Source: an uncultured Rhodospirillaceae bacterium (GTDB lineage Bacteria > Pseudomonadota > Alphaproteobacteria > Rhodospirillales > Magnetospirillaceae). From it: 27,925 bases of DNA. Numbering within the stretch: the first letter of the stretch is position 1; each line of letters begins with the position of its first letter. The stretch is from NCBI GenBank assembly GCA_937887565.1, contig CALABS010000042.1, forward strand, positions 1-27,925. Direction: 5' to 3'. This document shows, one piece after another, positions 14,753-21,532 of this stretch. A model generated the notes under the pieces. It was not told the DNA's origin. It worked only from the letters and a program-made list of their open reading frames with translations, and searched no databases. Both the position numbers and the translations under genes were made by a program.

Positions 14753-14758
14753 GGGCGC
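14682..14758 (-). tRNA. tRNA-Arg, anticodon TCT
   Basis: A full cloverleaf can be drawn. The acceptor stem is GCGCCCT/AGGGCGC, the D arm GCTC...GAGC, the anticodon stem GCCGC/GCGGC with loop CTTCTAA (anticodon TCT, forward bases 14722-14724), and the T arm GCAGG-TTCGAAT-CCTGC. Discriminator G and an encoded CCA end the gene. It reads AGA codons, which are rare in this GC-rich genome. It lies downstream of the NDUFS4 homologue and overlaps the kinase 3' end on the other strand. Confidence 0.97.
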
Positions 14759-14769
14759 CAAGGACATCT

Positions 14770-15081
14770 TTAGAAGCGCCCGAATTCGAGCTTATCGGAC
14801 TTGAAATTGTCCGCGTAGTTCTTTGGCCCAACTGGCTTCTTGCAGGATTCGCCGACCACCTCGTAATCCAGTCCCTTGCGCTCGGCGAAAGCCACCGCCT
14901 CGTCGCGGGTGGCGAATTTCAGGCGCACCTGCTGGGTGGTGTCGGCCGAGCCCAGCCAGCCCATCAGGGCATCGGCCCGCTTGGGAGCCACCGGCTCGTA
15001 TTCCAGCACCCAGGCCTTGGCGTTGCCGCGGCTGCCCGACTGCATGGCGGTCTTGGCCGGGCGATAGATGCGAACGGTCAT
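14770..15081 (-). CDS. complex I accessory subunit, NDUFS4 (18 kDa) homologue
   Basis: A 103-residue soluble protein of the ETC complex I subunit family, homologous to mitochondrial NDUFS4. Diagnostic segments are RIYRPAKTAMQSG near the N terminus, WVLEYEP, LGWLGSADT-type MGWLGSADTTQQVRLKF, the EAVAFAERKGLDYEV segment and the C-terminal NYADNF. In alphaproteobacteria and mitochondria it binds the peripheral arm of NADH:quinone oxidoreductase and stabilises it. AAGGAG precedes the start by eight bases. The gene stands apart from any nuo operon, between tRNA-Pro and tRNA-Arg on the same strand, and probably shares their transcript. Confidence 0.92.
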   Translation of the reverse strand: MTVRIYRPAKTAMQSGSRGNAKAWVLEYEPVAPKRADALMGWLGSADTTQQVRLKFATRDEAVAFAERKGLDYEVVGESCKKPVGPKNYADNFKSDKLEFGRF

Positions 15082-15111
15082 CGGCGGACTCCTTCACGTC
15101 TTTCTTGTCGT

Positions 15112-15188
<77 letters not shown>

Positions 15189-15197
15189 GTGGGGCTG

Positions 15198-15226
15198 GTT
15201 CTACGGGCTTTCGAACGGCTTTTCAA
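15198..15226 (-). promoter_or_regulatory. promoter for tRNA-Pro and downstream genes
   Basis: On minus, TTGAAA (15226-15221) and TAGAAC (15203-15198) are separated by 17 bases. Transcription would start within a few bases of the mature tRNA-Pro 5' end at 15188. The NDUFS4 homologue and tRNA-Arg follow without another obvious promoter. Confidence 0.6.
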
Positions 15227-15296
15227 GGATCGCGCCATTGCCTCGCCATCAGGCCGTGCCTATCTACTGCCAGTCCCCCGCTCCCGAGGAACCCGG

Positions 15297-15545
15297 ATGG
15301 TCCGCAAGGTTTACATCGCCGCCGGCTTCGTCCTGGTCGCGCTGGGCGTCGCCCTGGCGCCGCTGCCGGGTCCCGGCGGGCTGCCGGTGGCCATGGTCGG
15401 CGCCGTCGTGGTGCTGCGCCATTCGCCGGCCATGCGCCGGCAGTGGGTGCGGGCGCGGCGCCGCTGGCCGCGCACCCTGGCGCCCGCCGAATGGGTGCTG
15501 CGCAAGCTGCGGCGAAAGGATGGGCGCCGGCCGCCGCACGACTGA
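15297..15545 (+). CDS. small membrane protein, PGPGW-like
   Basis: An 82-residue protein with two short hydrophobic segments (about 5-21 and 27-41) separated by the turn PLPGPGG, followed by a strongly basic cytoplasmic tail rich in Arg and Trp. The central motif matches the putative transmembrane PGPGW family, with Gly in place of Trp. GAGGA six bases upstream supports the start. Members are small inner-membrane proteins of unknown role. It is divergent from the tRNA-Pro cluster. Confidence 0.65.
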   Translation: MVRKVYIAAGFVLVALGVALAPLPGPGGLPVAMVGAVVVLRHSPAMRRQWVRARRRWPRTLAPAEWVLRKLRRKDGRRPPHD

Positions 15546-15659
15546 GGCCCGCGCGAGAAAGGCCAGCCCCGCCCGATACCCCGGCCGCGTGCATGACAGG
15601 CGGCCTTGCCGTCGCCATGTGACCCCAACGGCCTTCCCCTCATCACTGCGAGGCGTCGG

Positions 15660-15968
15660 ATGATACATCTCGGCATCGCCGCGGCACTCATGGCCGGCCC
15701 GACCGCCCTTCCCGTCCAGGCGCCGCAAGCCGCGCAATCGGTGTGCGCCGAGCGGACGGCGCTGTTGTCGTCGCTCCGGCGGGAATATTCGGAATCCCCG
15801 ACCGCCCTTGGCCTGGCCAGCAATGGCAGCGTTCTGGAACTGCTGACCACCACCGACGGCAAGACCTGGACCATCCTGATGACGCGGCCGGACGGCACGT
15901 CCTGCGTCATCGCCGCCGGCGAGGCGTGGGAAGCGCTGCCCCAGGTGGCACGCGGCGAACCTCTTTAG
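15660..15968 (+). CDS. small exported protein of unknown function
   Basis: A 102-residue protein starting with a plausible signal peptide (HLGIAAALMAGPTALPVQA, cleavage near residue 20-25). A small domain follows with two Cys (VCAERTALL and TSCVIAAGEAW) and a strand-rich centre, LELLTTTDGKTWTILMTRPDG. The pattern is seen in short alphaproteobacterial periplasmic proteins without assigned function. An in-frame ATG at 15606 would add 18 residues and hide the signal peptide, so the internal start is preferred, though its ribosome site is weak. Confidence 0.6.
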   Translation: MIHLGIAAALMAGPTALPVQAPQAAQSVCAERTALLSSLRREYSESPTALGLASNGSVLELLTTTDGKTWTILMTRPDGTSCVIAAGEAWEALPQVARGEPL

Positions 15969-16069
15969 AACGCCGCGCTTTCAATGTGGCGCACGGCGCT
16001 CATGCGCGCACTGAGCGCGCGGCCAAGCCGCTGGAGGCGGCGCCCGGCGACGGCGAAAGGCATAGCGGG

Positions 16070-16543
16070 CTATTCCCCGAAGATGGGATGCCGTACCTTG
16101 TCGCCCGGCCGGATTCCCAGGCGGCTGGCGGTGCCGGCATTGACCTCCAGGACCGCCCGCACGGCCCCGGGCGAACTGATGACGTCGGTCGATAACGGCG
16201 TGGTGTTCTCGGCGATGCCGGTGACGGTGCCGCCGGCGTCGATGAACAGCATGTCCAGGGAAAGAAGCGTGTTCTTCATCCACATGGACACCGGCTGGGA
16301 ACGCCCGAAATCGAACAGCATCCCGGCCGCCGGGGCCAACTCCTTGCGGTACATCAGCCCCTGCGACAATTGGCCGGCATTCTGGGCCAATTCGACGTCG
16401 AAGGCATGCCGCCGCCCGGACGGCGCAAGCACCTCCAGCCGCGAACGGCCGAACCGAACCGGCGCCCCCTGGGCCCGCGCCAGGGCGGGAAGCGCGACGA
16501 CCGCTGCCAGGGCGGCCAGCGCCGCCCGCCTTGTCATGGACAT
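16070..16543 (-). CDS. exported DUF192 family protein
   Basis: A 157-residue protein with an Arg-containing signal peptide (TRRAALAALAAVVALPALARA, possibly Tat), followed by a complete DUF192 domain at about residues 45-155. It shows LSQGLMYRKELAPAAGMLFDFG, VSMWMKNTLLSLDMLFID, and AVLEVNAGTASRLGIRPGD. DUF192 proteins are small beta-rich periplasmic or lipid-anchored proteins of unknown biochemical role. The start could be 16543 or 16537; a longer frame to 16606 has no signal peptide at its front. It is convergent with the small exported protein gene. Confidence 0.88.
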   Translation of the reverse strand: MSMTRRAALAALAAVVALPALARAQGAPVRFGRSRLEVLAPSGRRHAFDVELAQNAGQLSQGLMYRKELAPAAGMLFDFGRSQPVSMWMKNTLLSLDMLFIDAGGTVTGIAENTTPLSTDVISSPGAVRAVLEVNAGTASRLGIRPGDKVRHPIFGE

Positions 16544-16855
16544 TCCCGGGACCCCGATCAACCGCATCCGTCCGTGAAGTCTGGGCGATCCCGGCGAAAA
16601 CGACAAGCCGGGCGGGGGAGGAACAAAGTCCTGCGATTCCGGACATCGCGATGCCGCCGCCCCCCGCCCTCGGCCCTAGGCGTGCCGCCGACGCGGAACC
16701 GACCGCCCGTATTACGCGCGCCATAAGCACGCGCGCAGATTGCGTAAAATTTTATCGAAAAAGTAAAGTAAATAACCGAAATTTCTCTTGCTTTTTAGTG
16801 CCTGGAATATTGGGTTATCTTCCTGTTTAAAAGTTGTTCGTATAGATGTATGGTA

Positions 16856-16903
16856 ATTCCTGCCGGTTGGGGAACTACTCCAGCCTCTCCAACCGGCAGG
16901 AAT
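16856..16903. repeat. 15-bp perfect inverted repeat with 18-base loop
   Basis: ATTCCTGCCGGTTGG at 16856-16870 is exactly complementary to the reversed segment at 16889-16903. No T tract follows on either strand, so it is not a standard terminator. It could be an RNA structure, a protein binding site or a mobile-element end. Confidence 0.8.
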
Positions 16904-16944
16904 CTGTCGGGGGGGCCTTCCCGCCCATCCCCACCCCCCCGCAG

Positions 16945-16974
16945 GGAAACGCCGCAGCACAGTGCGGCGTTTCC
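16945..16974. repeat. 12-bp perfect hairpin
   Basis: GGAAACGCCGCA at 16945-16956 pairs with TGCGGCGTTTCC at 16963-16974 across a six-base loop. It lies just past the permease terminator when read on minus and might act as a second stop or as an mRNA-end structure, but it lacks a T run. Confidence 0.7.
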
Positions 16975-16999
16975 GATTCCTGGGCCGCGGCCAACAAAA

Positions 17000-17030
17000 A
17001 AGGCGGCGTGCCGGTTCCGGCCGCCGCCTT
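17000..17030 (-). terminator. rho-independent terminator of the permease operon
   Basis: On minus, AAGGCGGCG (17030-17022) pairs with CGCCGCCTT (17008-17000) and runs directly into further T residues (16999-16996). It begins 16 bases after the permease stop codon. Confidence 0.85.
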
Positions 17031-17045
17031 CTTCGTCGCCGGCGC

Positions 17046-18392
17046 TCAGAGATAGCGCAGGTAGAGATAGACGTTGGCGATGGCGATGGTCACCAGCATC
17101 AGGCCGAACGCCACCTTCATGAACGGAACGAACCGCACCGGATGGCCGGCCCGCTCGGCCAGGCCGGCGACGGTCAGGTTGGCCGAGGCGCCCACCAGGG
17201 TGCCGTTGCCGCCCAGACAGGCGCCCATGGCCAGCGCCCACCACAACGGCTCCAGGTTCTCGGCGCCGCCGAAGGTGGGGGCCATGCTCTTGATCAGCGG
17301 GATCATGGTGGCGACGAAGGGGATGTTGTCCACCACCGCCGACAGGATCGCCGAGGCCCACAGGATGGCGATGGCGGTCACGGTCAGGTCGCCGCCGGTG
17401 GCGTTGACCAGCATCTCGGCCAACAGGTGCAGGAACCCCGCCTGCTCGACGCCGTAGACCACCATGAACAGGCCGATGAAGAAGAAGATGGTCACCCACT
17501 CCACCTCGCCGAAGGTGTGGTGGACGTCATGGCTTTGCTGCTCGGCGTCCTTGCCCAGGTTGTGCAGCAGCATCAGCAGGGCGGCGCCGAACATGGCGAT
17601 GGTGCCGGGCTCCTGATGGATGTTGTGGGCCAGGATGAAGCCCAGGATGACCAGGGTCAGCACGACCAGGGCCTGCTTGAGCAGCCGCCAGTCGGTGATG
17701 GCCTCCAATTCGTTGAAGCCCATGACCCGGGCGCGGGCCTCGGCGGTGGCGTGCAACCGCCGTCCCCACATGAAATGGAAGATGATGGTGGTGACGACCA
17801 GGCAGACCAGGGCGACCGGACCCAGGTTGACCGCGAACTGGTTAAAGGTCAGGCCGGTGGCCGAGCCGATCAGGATGTTGGGCGGATCGCCGATCAGGGT
17901 GGCGGTGCCGCCGATGTTGGAGGAGAAGATCAAGGCCACCAGATAGGGCCACGGCTTGACCTTCAGCTCCTCGGTGATGACCAGGGTGACCGGCACCACC
18001 AGCAGCACCGTGGTGACGTTGTCCAGCAGCGCCGAGAACACCGCGGTGACGATCTGGAGCATGAACAGGATGCCGGCCGGATCGGCCTTCACCTTCTTGG
18101 CCGTCCAGATCGCCACGAACTGGAACACGCCCGACTTGCGGGTGATGGCGACGATGATCATCATGCCCGTCAAGAGCGCGATGGTGTTGAAGTCGACGCC
18201 CCGGATGGCGGCCTGCTGGTTGAGCACGCCGACCAGGATCATCACGCCGGCGCCGACCAGCGAGACGATGGCCCGGTTGATCTTCTCGGACATGATGACG
18301 GCATAGGTGGCGACCAGGACGGCGGTCGCCACGATCATGGGATTCCATCCGAACAGCACGTTCGGAACCCAGGCTTGCGCTTCGCCGTGCAT
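17046..18392 (-). CDS. ArsB/NhaD-type ion permease
   Basis: A 448-residue permease of the ArsB/NhaD (ion transporter) superfamily with about 11-12 membrane helices in two inverted halves. Each half has the family signature: DNVTTVLLVVP with NIGGTATLIGDPPN, and DNIPFVATMIP with GACLGGNGTLVGAS. Relatives export arsenite, exchange Na+/H+ or carry dicarboxylate or citrate, and magnetosome MamN belongs to the same fold; the exact substrate is not evident. The ATG overlaps the stop of the upstream CBS gene (TGATG). That coupling suggests the CBS protein gates or senses for the transporter, and nhaA nearby supports a role in ion balance. Confidence 0.88.
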   Translation of the reverse strand: MHGEAQAWVPNVLFGWNPMIVATAVLVATYAVIMSEKINRAIVSLVGAGVMILVGVLNQQAAIRGVDFNTIALLTGMMIIVAITRKSGVFQFVAIWTAKKVKADPAGILFMLQIVTAVFSALLDNVTTVLLVVPVTLVITEELKVKPWPYLVALIFSSNIGGTATLIGDPPNILIGSATGLTFNQFAVNLGPVALVCLVVTTIIFHFMWGRRLHATAEARARVMGFNELEAITDWRLLKQALVVLTLVILGFILAHNIHQEPGTIAMFGAALLMLLHNLGKDAEQQSHDVHHTFGEVEWVTIFFFIGLFMVVYGVEQAGFLHLLAEMLVNATGGDLTVTAIAILWASAILSAVVDNIPFVATMIPLIKSMAPTFGGAENLEPLWWALAMGACLGGNGTLVGASANLTVAGLAERAGHPVRFVPFMKVAFGLMLVTIAIANVYLYLRYL

Positions 18393-18844
18393 CACAGGTC
18401 CTCCACCAGGCGGCCGATCACCGCCTCCGCCGTCAGGATGCCGGCCAGCCGGCCGGCCTCGTCGACCACCGGCAGGAAGCCGTCGCCCCGCTCGAGCAGC
18501 AGCAGCGCCTCGACCAGCGCGGTCTCGGCCCGGACGGTGCGATGGGGCGCCATCGCCTTGCCCACCGTCTCCTTGGCGCAGGACTTCAGGCGTGCCTTGA
18601 TGTCGTCGGCGGTGTCGGACACGAAGGACAGGTCGGGCATGTCGTCCTCGCCCAGCCGGGCGGCGCGCGGCAGCAGCAGCGCCAGCAACTGGCGGACCCC
18701 GAACACCCCGAGGAAGTGCCCCTTGGCGTCGACCACCGGCAAGGTGGCATAGCCGTGGGCGGCAAGCGCCTTGATGGCGTCCGCGACGCTGTCGCCCTTG
18801 GCGAGCGTCGCCGGCGCCGGCGCGACGATGGACTGGCAAGTCAT
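18392..18844 (-). CDS. CBS-pair regulatory protein
   Basis: A 150-residue cytosolic protein made of two CBS motifs, about residues 5-60 (VADAIKALAAHGYATLPVVDAKGHFLGVF) and about 92-148 (TALVEALLLLERGDGFLPVVDEAGRLAGILT). CBS pairs bind adenosine nucleotides or sense ionic strength and regulate attached channels or enzymes. Here it stands as a separate protein whose stop overlaps the permease start, so equal expression and direct interaction are likely. AGGGGA lies about 11 bases before the start. Confidence 0.85.
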   Translation of the reverse strand: MTCQSIVAPAPATLAKGDSVADAIKALAAHGYATLPVVDAKGHFLGVFGVRQLLALLLPRAARLGEDDMPDLSFVSDTADDIKARLKSCAKETVGKAMAPHRTVRAETALVEALLLLERGDGFLPVVDEAGRLAGILTAEAVIGRLVEDL

Positions 18845-18898
18845 GACGTTAGCGATCCCCTAGTGCGCTGATTTTGTGGGCCGATTCACCAGGCCGCC

Positions 18899-18916
18899 GG
18901 TTCAGGCCCCTGAACC
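18899..18916. promoter_or_regulatory. 8-bp inverted repeat upstream of the CBS-permease operon
   Basis: GGTTCAGG and CCTGAACC flank a two-base centre. The site lies about 55 bases upstream of the CBS gene start, a typical operator position. It could also form a hairpin at the end of the receiver-protein transcript, but no T run follows. Confidence 0.4.
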
Positions 18917-19033
18917 TTCGGTCTGGATCGGACTACTTGACACGGCGCGCCGGTTGTTGGTTGTTGCGCGCACGAAAGCCGCCGGATTGTGCACCAGCGA
19001 ATTGGGGAGGGACAACTGAATCCGCCTAGGTGA

Positions 19034-19378
19034 TTATACGTAAGACATGATCCGAGCCCGGTCGAGCGGCGCCGGAAACACCGCATCGGCGCCCACGGCC
19101 CGCGCCAGCGGCAGGAACGGATCGTCGGGGCGCGGCCCGGCCACCACCACCCGGACACCGGGATGACGGCGCTTGATGGCCTGGAAGCTGCCCAGGCCCG
19201 ACCAATGGGGATGGACGCGGTCGGTGATCACCAGATCGACCCCGCCTTGGTCGAGCAGCCGGGCCGCGTCGCCGCCGCGGGCGGCGACGGCCACCTCGTG
19301 GCCGGCCCGCCGCAACCACAGCGCCAACAGGTCACCGGTTCCGGAATCGGCGGTCAGCACCACCGCGCGATGCGTCAT
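19034..19378 (-). CDS. degenerate single-domain response regulator receiver
   Basis: A 114-residue stand-alone receiver-like domain. Asp53 (LVITDRVHP) is at the phosphoacceptor position and Asp11 provides one of the usual acidic pair. The conserved Thr/Ser is replaced (VVVAGP) and the conserved Lys-Pro near the end is Ala-Pro (FPAPLDR). Phosphorylation-driven switching is therefore doubtful, and the protein may act as a constitutive binding module. The start at 19378 is marked by AGGAGG six bases upstream. It begins 13 bases after the nhaA stop, so the two are probably cotranscribed. Confidence 0.7.
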   Translation of the reverse strand: MTHRAVVLTADSGTGDLLALWLRRAGHEVAVAARGGDAARLLDQGGVDLVITDRVHPHWSGLGSFQAIKRRHPGVRVVVAGPRPDDPFLPLARAVGADAVFPAPLDRARIMSYV

Positions 19379-19391
19379 GGCCGCCTCCTGT

Positions 19392-20654
19392 TCATTCCGC
19401 CAGGTGATAATGGTGCCGGGACGCCGCCTCACCCCGCCGCCGCGCCCGCCCCTTGAGAACGGCGTAGCCGGCCAGCGCCGACAGCACCGACCCCACCAAC
19501 ACCGCGAAGCGGGTCTCGACCATGTCCGTGCCGGTCCCGAAGGCCAGGCCGCCGATGAACAGGCTCATGGTGAAGCCGATGCCGGTCAGGATGGCGACGC
19601 CGTGGAACTGCACCCAGTCGCTGCCCTCGGGCAGCCGCGCCCAGCCCAGGCGGATCAGCAGCCACGACAGCCCGAACACCCCTGCCTGCTTGCCGACGAA
19701 CAGGCCCAGCGCCACCCCCAGGAACAGCGGATCGCGCAGCAGCCACGGCCCCAGCCCGCCCAGGGGTACGCCGGAATTGGCCAGGGCGAACACCGGCAGG
19801 ATGGCGAAGGCGACCCAAGGATGCAGGGCATGCTCCAGTCGTCGTAACGGTGCCCTGGCGCCACCGTCGGCGACCCGAAGCGGGATGAACAGGCCCAGCA
19901 CCACCCCGCCGATGGTGGCGTGGACGCCGCTTTCCAACAGGAATCCCCACAGCAGCAGGCCCACCACGGCATAGGGTGCCAGCGCCGTCACGCCGGCGCG
20001 GTTGAGCGCCCACAGCCCCCCGGCGGAAGCGGCGGCCAGTCCGACGAACGGCCAGGACAGGTCGCCGGTGTAGAACAGGGCGATGATCAGGATGGCGCCC
20101 AGGTCGTCGATGATGGCCAGCGCCGCCAGGAACACCCGCAGCGACACCGGCACCGACCGCCCCAGCACCGACAGAACGCCCAGCGAGAAGGCGATGTCGG
20201 TGGCCGACGGAATCGCCCAGCCGCGCACCGTCTCGGGATTGCCGGCATTGAAGGCCAGGAACACCAGGGCCGGCACCGCCATGCCGCCCACCGCCGCCAC
20301 CGTCGGCAGCATCACCTGACCGGGCGACGACAATTCGCCCTCGACCGCCTCGCGCTTGATCTCCAGCGCCACCAGCAGGAAGAAGACCGCCATCAAGCCG
20401 TCGTTGATCCAATGATGCAGCGGCTTGTCGATGGCGAAGGGGCCGATGCCGACCACCGCATGGGCGTCCAGAACCTGGCGGTATACCGGCGCCAGCGGCG
20501 AATTGACCACCACCAGGGCCAGGACCATCATCGCCACCAGGATGATGCCGCCGGCCGATTCCAGCTCCAGGAAGTGGCGCATGGCCACCGCCACGCGCCG
20601 AATGGGCACCGCGCCCCCACCCCTGTCCCGTGCCTTGCGGTCGAGTCCGGCCAT
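19392..20654 (-). CDS. nhaA: Na+/H+ antiporter NhaA
   Basis: A 420-residue inner-membrane antiporter, slightly longer than E. coli NhaA (388). The ion-binding Asp pair is D183-D184 in AIIDDLGAILIIALFYT, and D153 sits in the ATDIAFSLGVL segment. GGIILVAMM, DGLMAVFFLLVALEIKRE and the late GIGFTMSLFIGGLAF complete the family signature. It exchanges internal Na+ (or Li+) for external protons and keeps pH and sodium balance. GGAGG precedes the start. The following gene, 13 bases downstream, encodes the degenerate receiver protein. Confidence 0.96.
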   Translation of the reverse strand: MAGLDRKARDRGGGAVPIRRVAVAMRHFLELESAGGIILVAMMVLALVVVNSPLAPVYRQVLDAHAVVGIGPFAIDKPLHHWINDGLMAVFFLLVALEIKREAVEGELSSPGQVMLPTVAAVGGMAVPALVFLAFNAGNPETVRGWAIPSATDIAFSLGVLSVLGRSVPVSLRVFLAALAIIDDLGAILIIALFYTGDLSWPFVGLAAASAGGLWALNRAGVTALAPYAVVGLLLWGFLLESGVHATIGGVVLGLFIPLRVADGGARAPLRRLEHALHPWVAFAILPVFALANSGVPLGGLGPWLLRDPLFLGVALGLFVGKQAGVFGLSWLLIRLGWARLPEGSDWVQFHGVAILTGIGFTMSLFIGGLAFGTGTDMVETRFAVLVGSVLSALAGYAVLKGRARRRGEAASRHHYHLAE

Positions 20655-20914
20655 CCCGTCGCACCTCCGCGAACGCCCTATGGCGAACGTCTAGGGTGGG
20701 GATGGAGACAAGGCATTTGAACGGCCGGTCCTCCGATGACCGCCGCCCTTCATCCTAAGTATCAATACATAAGGGAGAAGACGTATTCCATTTGCCCCGC
20801 GCCTGGCCCATCCTGCGCGCCAAGCTCGCCGTGGACGCGCACGGCGGGTGGTTCTCGGGAAATGCCGGGGAAAGGGGCCTTCGGGCTCCTTTCCTTTTTC
20901 CGGTCCTTTTTCCG
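20655..20914. other. 260-base regulatory gap upstream of nhaA
   Basis: No protein gene is supported. It holds an AT-rich imperfect palindrome at 20755-20773 (CTAAGTAT, CA, ATACATAAG) and a plus-strand terminator at 20869-20899. The nhaA leader and promoter must lie here; I looked for the lithium riboswitch (nhaA-I) found before nhaA in other bacteria but could not recognise it with confidence. Confidence 0.4.
20869..20899 (+). terminator. intrinsic terminator on plus, without an obvious gene before it
   Basis: GGAAAGGGGCC (20869-20879) and GGCTCCTTTCC (20884-20894) form an 11-bp stem with a TTCG tetraloop and one G-T pair, then five T residues. The sequence CCTTTTTCCG is repeated at 20893-20902 and 20905-20914, giving a second T run. 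It is oriented plus, against both flanking genes. Confidence 0.65.
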
Positions 20915-21532
20915 TCAGGCCGCCTCGACCTCTTCCAGCCTCAGCGCCATGCGTACCAGTTCCGACAGGCTCTTGGCGGCCATCTTCTCCATCACCCTGG
21001 CGCGGTGGATTTCCACCGTGCGCACCGAGATGTTCAGCTCGGCCGCCACCGCCTTGTTGGGCAGCCCCCGCACCACCAGGTCCATCACCTCGCGCTCGCG
21101 CGGGGTCAGCTCGGCGACGCGCGCCTCGATGTCGGCCAGGGCCTGACGCTCGCGGAAGGCGCGGTGGCCCTTGTCGAGGGCGTCGCCGACGGCGCGCAGC
21201 AGCACATCCTCGTCGAACGGCTTTTCGATGAAGTCCGAGGCGCCGTCCTTCAGCGCCTGCACGGCCATGGCCACGTCGCCATGGCCGGTGATGATGATCA
21301 CCGGCAGATCGATGCGCGACGCCTTGAGATGGGCCTGCAGCTCCAGCCCGCTCATGCCCGGCATGCGCACATCCGCGACCACGCAGCCCGGCTGGTCGGG
21401 ATCGAGGGCCTCCAGGAAGCCGGCGGCGTCGGCATGGGCGCGCGCCGCGTGTCCGGCCGATTCCAGCAGCATCACCAGCGAATCGCGGATCGCGGCGTCG
21501 TCATCGATGACATGGACAATGGTGTCGGTCAT
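20915..21532 (-). CDS. FixJ-type response regulator
   Basis: A 205-residue two-domain regulator. The receiver at about 1-120 has the acidic cluster D10-D12, phosphoacceptor D54 (VVADVRMPGMSG), T82 and K104 (EKPF). The LuxR/NarL helix-turn-helix at about 139-204 has LTPREREVMDLVVRGLPNKAVA and VRTVEIHRARVMEKM. All switch residues are present. Its ATG overlaps the stop of the MASE1 kinase gene by four bases (ATGA), so that kinase is its likely donor. It is the last gene of the four-gene regulatory operon. Confidence 0.93.
   Translation of the reverse strand: MTDTIVHVIDDDAAIRDSLVMLLESAGHAARAHADAAGFLEALDPDQPGCVVADVRMPGMSGLELQAHLKASRIDLPVIIITGHGDVAMAVQALKDGASDFIEKPFDEDVLLRAVGDALDKGHRAFRERQALADIEARVAELTPREREVMDLVVRGLPNKAVAAELNISVRTVEIHRARVMEKMAAKSLSELVRMALRLEEVEAA

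Larger units (their letters stand above)
16544..17045. other. 500-base non-coding stretch with AT-rich island and stacked inverted repeats
   Basis: No credible protein gene is present. Bases about 16733-16860 form an AT-rich island in sharp contrast to the GC-rich surroundings. To its right come four structures in a row: a 15-bp perfect inverted repeat (16856-16903), a G7 run at 16909-16915 facing a C7 run at 16934-16940, a 12-bp hairpin (16945-16974) and the permease terminator (17000-17030). The island may hold promoters for the DUF192 gene or an unannotated RNA; it could also be foreign DNA. Confidence 0.6.

Noticed and set aside
17046..18392. Permease as a magnetosome mamN gene
   Set aside because: The fold is shared, but no other magnetosome genes are in the window and the permease is coupled to a CBS gene.
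16962..18752. Plus-strand frame of about 596 codons opposite the permease and CBS genes
   Set aside because: It is rich in Gln, His, Gly and Asp, the typical reverse of a membrane protein gene, with no recognisable domain.
20655..20800. Lithium riboswitch (nhaA-I) in the nhaA leader
   Set aside because: The position is right, but I could not find a convincing pseudoknot or conserved core; a covariance model search would decide.
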